Assembly (NCBI RefSeq): GCF_016918735.1
Contig: NZ_JAFFPR010000027.1
Location: forward strand, 62,001 to 126,000
DNA length: 64,000 bases
Direction of reading: 5' to 3'
From: Leptospira abararensis
GTDB taxonomy: Bacteria; Spirochaetota; Leptospiria; Leptospirales; Leptospiraceae
The position numbers and the translations under genes are program-made. This document shows, in pieces, positions 61,245-64,000 of this stretch. The first letter of the stretch is position 1. Each line of letters opens with the position of its first letter. The notes under the pieces were generated by a model, which was given only the letters and a program-made list of their open reading frames with translations, was not told where the DNA came from and made no database searches.

Positions 61245-61466
61245 TTATAATTGTTTGATGAGAGCTTTCAAATCATTAATCAAAGAAAATGGGACAGGTT
61301 TGATTTCTTCGGCAAGCTGGATGGTATCTTGGATTGTGCGTGTGAGCACTTGTTTTTCAGCAGCATAAGCTGCTTGTGGTAATTTGGACTTGTTTTTCTT
61401 GAAAATGGTAACTTTGTTATCAATGATTTCGATCATTTGGTTCAAATATTGAATCTTTTGGTCCAT
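61245..61466 (-). CDS. Small helical protein of unknown function
   Basis: A 73-residue protein (MDQKIQYLNQMIEIIDNKVT and on), predicted helical and partly coiled coil, without recognised domain. The frame opens at 61484, but ATG 61466 is the more natural start. It is divergent from the methyltransferase gene with 29 nt between starts. Moderate support: clean N-terminus and no overlapping gene. Confidence 0.6.
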   Translation of the reverse strand: MDQKIQYLNQMIEIIDNKVTIFKKNKSKLPQAAYAAEKQVLTRTIQDTIQLAEEIKPVPFSLINDLKALIKQL

Positions 61467-61495
61467 ATACAAAAGGTGTAACATAGCGGGAAAAA

Positions 61496-62119
61496 ATGAG
61501 AAACCAATTTTTCAATAAAGGACAGAAATTCACCGTAGGGGATCCAATGACAGATGACTTATGGGATTCTTCCCTGCCTGAAAAATTCCAAACTCTTTCA
61601 CCTTTTCAATGGACTCCAATTTCTGTGATTGAAAGGACATGGAAATATCTTTCCACGAACGAAGTGACATCCCTTGTAGATTTGGGATCTGGCGTTGGTA
61701 AATTTTGCATATATCTTTCCATTCTTTCTAATCATTCTATCGATATCTTGGGCTTGGAAGATAGAGTGGATTTGGTAGATGTTTCTGAATCTTTAAAAGA
61801 ACACTGGGACACACCCAAGGTCCAGTTTCGAAAGCAAAACTTTTTACAAGAATTTCCAGAGGGTCATTCTCATTATTACTGCTTTAATCCTTTGTATGAA
61901 ACCATGAAAGGAAACCATTCCATAGATTTGCAAAAACAGAAATCGGCGAATCAGTTCCTAAAAGATTTACAAACCTTAAAACAAAATTTGTTACTATTAA
62001 AACCAAAAACGAAACTAATCACCTTCCATGGGTTTGGTGGAAGTTATTTGCCTGGATTTCGAATTGTTTTAAAAGAAGAAGTCTCTGGTGGGGAGTATTT
62101 GATTTGGGAAAGAGAATAA
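61496..62119 (+). CDS. Putative SAM-dependent methyltransferase
   Basis: A 207-residue protein with a class I methyltransferase motif I, LVDLGSGVGKFCIYLS, then ILGLEDR (motif II acidic residue) and YYCFNPLYETM as a likely motif IV. Target not predictable. The last strand (GSYLPGFRIVLKEE) fits the fold. Confidence 0.75.
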   Translation: MRNQFFNKGQKFTVGDPMTDDLWDSSLPEKFQTLSPFQWTPISVIERTWKYLSTNEVTSLVDLGSGVGKFCIYLSILSNHSIDILGLEDRVDLVDVSESLKEHWDTPKVQFRKQNFLQEFPEGHSHYYCFNPLYETMKGNHSIDLQKQKSANQFLKDLQTLKQNLLLLKPKTKLITFHGFGGSYLPGFRIVLKEEVSGGEYLIWERE

Positions 62120-62172
62120 ACATTTTCCCAAACCAATGAGAATTAAACATGATAAATTTAAGTTGCCTAGCC

Positions 62173-63612
62173 TTAAGATACCTTTCTTTGTAAATGTGGT
62201 TTTGCTACCAAAAGATAAAGAATCCCTGAGGAGATCACAACAAGAGTCGTAAAAATCATTCCATAATTGATAAACCAGGGTTCTTCGGGTGTCCTTGGCC
62301 AAACCATATTAGCAACTGCTGTGACTCCATAAAAGAGAGCAATTGCATTGATCCAAACCCCCAGTTTCCCTAAAGTAAAAGAACCTTTTGGTTTCCAGCC
62401 ATGGTAACGTGCATACAAGGCTGCAAGGATCACCATTTGGAAGGCAATATAAATTCCAGCAGAAGCAAAACTGATAATGGTTGTGACTGCATCTTGCAGC
62501 CAATGGCCAATACTTGCGATAAGAATGGGAATAAGACCCGTGATAACCAGTGCATTTACGGGAACCTTCCCTGATTTAGAGAGATGGTTTAAGTATTTAC
62601 TTCCAAAGATCATTCCATCGCGGGCAAAAGAAAATAATAGGCGACTGGCCGCTGCTTGTAAGCTGAGTAAACAGGATAAAAAAGAAATCATAACCACCAC
62701 GATGACCATACGGTATCCCACAAGGCCCATGGCAGTAACCAGAGTTGTCGTGACTGGATCACTATCTTCACCTGAAATGGCTTTCTCTACATTGGGCAGA
62801 GCAAGTAAAAGTGCTAAACAAACAAAGGTGGCAGCTCCTCCTCCTATATAAACGGTCATACGCATCGATTTTGGAATCGCAGAACTAGCATTTGGTGTCT
62901 CTTCTGCGACATCTCCGCAAGCTTCAAACCCATAATAACAAAACATCGCTGCCACAGAGGAAGCTAAAAAAGCGGGGAAGTAATTCACTCCTTCTCCAAA
63001 AGAGAAGGTATTCCATAAGATCGAAATAGAATTTACTTTGGCAAAAAGTAATAGATATCCTCCCACAACCACAGCCCCAATTAACTCACATAAGAATCCA
63101 AAAAAGGCAACTTGTGCAAGGAGCCTTGTTCCACTCAAATTCAGAATGGTGGAGATAAGAATCATAATGATGGCAATCCAAATAAAACCAGTATTTCCAA
63201 ATTCCACCCCAAGCAGCTGGCTAAGAAAAGGAGCACCGCCGACAGCAACGGCAGCAACTGTTGTGAAAAGAGCCCAGGCGTAAACCCAAGCAGACATCCA
63301 AGCCCAACGTTCTCCCACCAAACGTAAGGCCCAGGGGTAAATTCCCCCAGAGATCGGATACTGCGAAACAATCTCCCCAAATACCAAACAAACTAAAAAT
63401 TGTCCAAAACCTACTAGAAGATAATTCCAAATCATCGGAGGGCCACCCGCCTGGAGGGCTAGGGCAAATACGGAATAAACTCCCACAACAGGAGAGAGGT
63501 AAGTGAAACCAAGAGAAAAGTTTTCCCAAAAACTCATACTGCGTTCAAATTCGGATTTGAGTCCCAGAGCTTCTAATTGTGCGGAATCCTGATCTATAGA
63601 TTTTTGGTTCAT
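62173..63612 (-). CDS. APC-family amino acid permease
   Basis: A 479-residue protein with about twelve membrane segments. WENFSLGFTYLSPVVGVYSVF is the first helix with the APC substrate loop, and SQYPISGGIYPWALRLVG, CYYGFEACGDVAEETPNA and ASRLLFSFARDGMIFGS are signatures of the amino acid/choline type (UGA4/BAT1 branch). It would import an amino acid or gamma-aminobutyrate-like compound. Confidence 0.9.
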   Translation of the reverse strand: MNQKSIDQDSAQLEALGLKSEFERSMSFWENFSLGFTYLSPVVGVYSVFALALQAGGPPMIWNYLLVGFGQFLVCLVFGEIVSQYPISGGIYPWALRLVGERWAWMSAWVYAWALFTTVAAVAVGGAPFLSQLLGVEFGNTGFIWIAIIMILISTILNLSGTRLLAQVAFFGFLCELIGAVVVGGYLLLFAKVNSISILWNTFSFGEGVNYFPAFLASSVAAMFCYYGFEACGDVAEETPNASSAIPKSMRMTVYIGGGAATFVCLALLLALPNVEKAISGEDSDPVTTTLVTAMGLVGYRMVIVVVMISFLSCLLSLQAAASRLLFSFARDGMIFGSKYLNHLSKSGKVPVNALVITGLIPILIASIGHWLQDAVTTIISFASAGIYIAFQMVILAALYARYHGWKPKGSFTLGKLGVWINAIALFYGVTAVANMVWPRTPEEPWFINYGMIFTTLVVISSGILYLLVAKPHLQRKVS

Positions 63613-63701
63613 GAAACTTCCTTGTGTGCTACTTTTTCTTTTTGAATCCAGGATTGTTTTTAGAAGTGGCCTTGTTTTCTACAAACGATTTTGTTTTTCC
63701 A

Positions 63702-63730
63702 TTGACGAAAGGATTTTGTAAAATTAACTT
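63702..63730 (+). promoter_or_regulatory. Possible promoter of the terminal lipoprotein gene
   Basis: TTGACG (63702-63707), 17-nt spacer, TAACTT (63725-63730), 22 nt before the ATG. The -10 element is weak. Confidence 0.4.
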
Positions 63731-63752
63731 TTTCCTGTTACGGAAACTAGAT

Positions 63753-64000
63753 ATGAAACAAACAATAATATTCGCAATGCTGCTATCACTTACGCTTAGC
63801 TGTGCCAGTTCGGAGTCCAAAGAGGGAGGTTCTGAGGAACCCGGTCTTATGGGTAAAATCATAGAAAAGGCAAATTCAGAAGAAGGCCAGAAGGCAATCC
63901 AAATGGGAAAGGAAAAACTCCAAGACCCGGCGACCCAAGAAAAACTAAAGGGCTTACTTTCTAAGGATAAAAAGAAAAAAGAAATCCCTGGTGTTCCGGC
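63753..64000 (+). CDS. Small lipoprotein, 3' end outside window
   Basis: The frame starts at ATG 63753 and is open to the last base (82 codons). The product begins MKQTIIFAMLLSLTLSCASS, a signal peptide with lipobox LTLSC, then a charged helical part (MGKIIEKANSEEGQKAIQMG; QEKLKGLLSKDKKKKE). No known domain recognised. Confidence 0.8.
   Translation, partial: MKQTIIFAMLLSLTLSCASSESKEGGSEEPGLMGKIIEKANSEEGQKAIQMGKEKLQDPATQEKLKGLLSKDKKKKEIPGVP

Overview
The window looks like chromosomal DNA of a spirochaete, most probably Leptospira. The reasons are the moderate AT richness, relaxed spirochaete-type lipoboxes, an E. coli-type GshA next to a GshF-like ATP-grasp protein, a PAS histidine kinase with a long insert between its two phosphoacceptor helices, and the order tuf-S10-spc-alpha with an EF-G paralogue just upstream. 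Assignment to a saprophytic (L. biflexa-like) species is only a guess. I saw no phage, insertion sequence or CRISPR array.

Bases 1-16955 are one uninterrupted translation block on the plus strand: the C-terminal part of a divergent EF-G-like factor, tuf, then the S10, spc and alpha ribosomal protein operons fused end to end (rpsJ to rplQ) with secY, adk, infA, rpmJ and rpoA inside. Gaps are 0-25 nt or 4-nt overlaps, and a strong hairpin terminator closes the block. infA appears to start at CTG. Bases 17001-23259 hold a PAS-PAS sensor kinase, a minus-strand fusion of an acyltransferase with a glycerol-3-phosphate dehydrogenase-like domain, and hisZ-purA. Two tRNA genes (Lys-TTT, Glu-TTC) follow. 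A minus-strand endonuclease-III-like protein ends inside the antisense of tRNA-Glu and is coupled to an HMG-CoA-lyase-type enzyme.

Bases 25343-34668 hold an orphan ABC ATPase, a secreted TPR protein divergent from a ccmABC-like set, a REC-SpoIIE phosphatase overlapping purC-purS-purQ, glgC and an EAL phosphodiesterase. Bases 34763-43315 form a nine-gene plus-strand operon that joins Fe-S assembly (sufC, sufD, a Rieske protein, sufS, a SufU-like scaffold, a SufT-like protein) to glutathione metabolism (ggt, gshA, a GshF-like ATP-grasp ligase). A Fur/PerR-like palindrome precedes it and a perfect 12-bp hairpin terminator ends it. Facing it is a nine-gene minus-strand operon (49280 to 43439): disulfide oxidoreductase, TrhO, an ABC-2 exporter pair, BolA, GST, a second BolA, monothiol glutaredoxin and dithiol glutaredoxin. 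The two operons together look like a chromosomal centre for thiols and Fe-S clusters.

Bases 49375-58312 hold an SDR and a quinone-oxidoreductase-like gene divergent from a LysR regulator, a minus-strand serA-gloB-MAPEG-endonuclease I group, a lipoprotein gene, and a DUF218-like gene with lysS. At 58417 there is a tRNA-Leu (GAG) whose 3' end, with 19 nt of flank, is repeated 198 bp downstream. Between the copies lies a highly folded segment with three hairpins that each show GGA in the loop, the least explained piece of this window. The rest holds an alpha/beta hydrolase, a DUF1499 protein, a renalase-like FAD protein, a small coiled-coil protein, a methyltransferase-like protein, an APC-family amino acid permease and the start of a lipoprotein gene cut by the window end.
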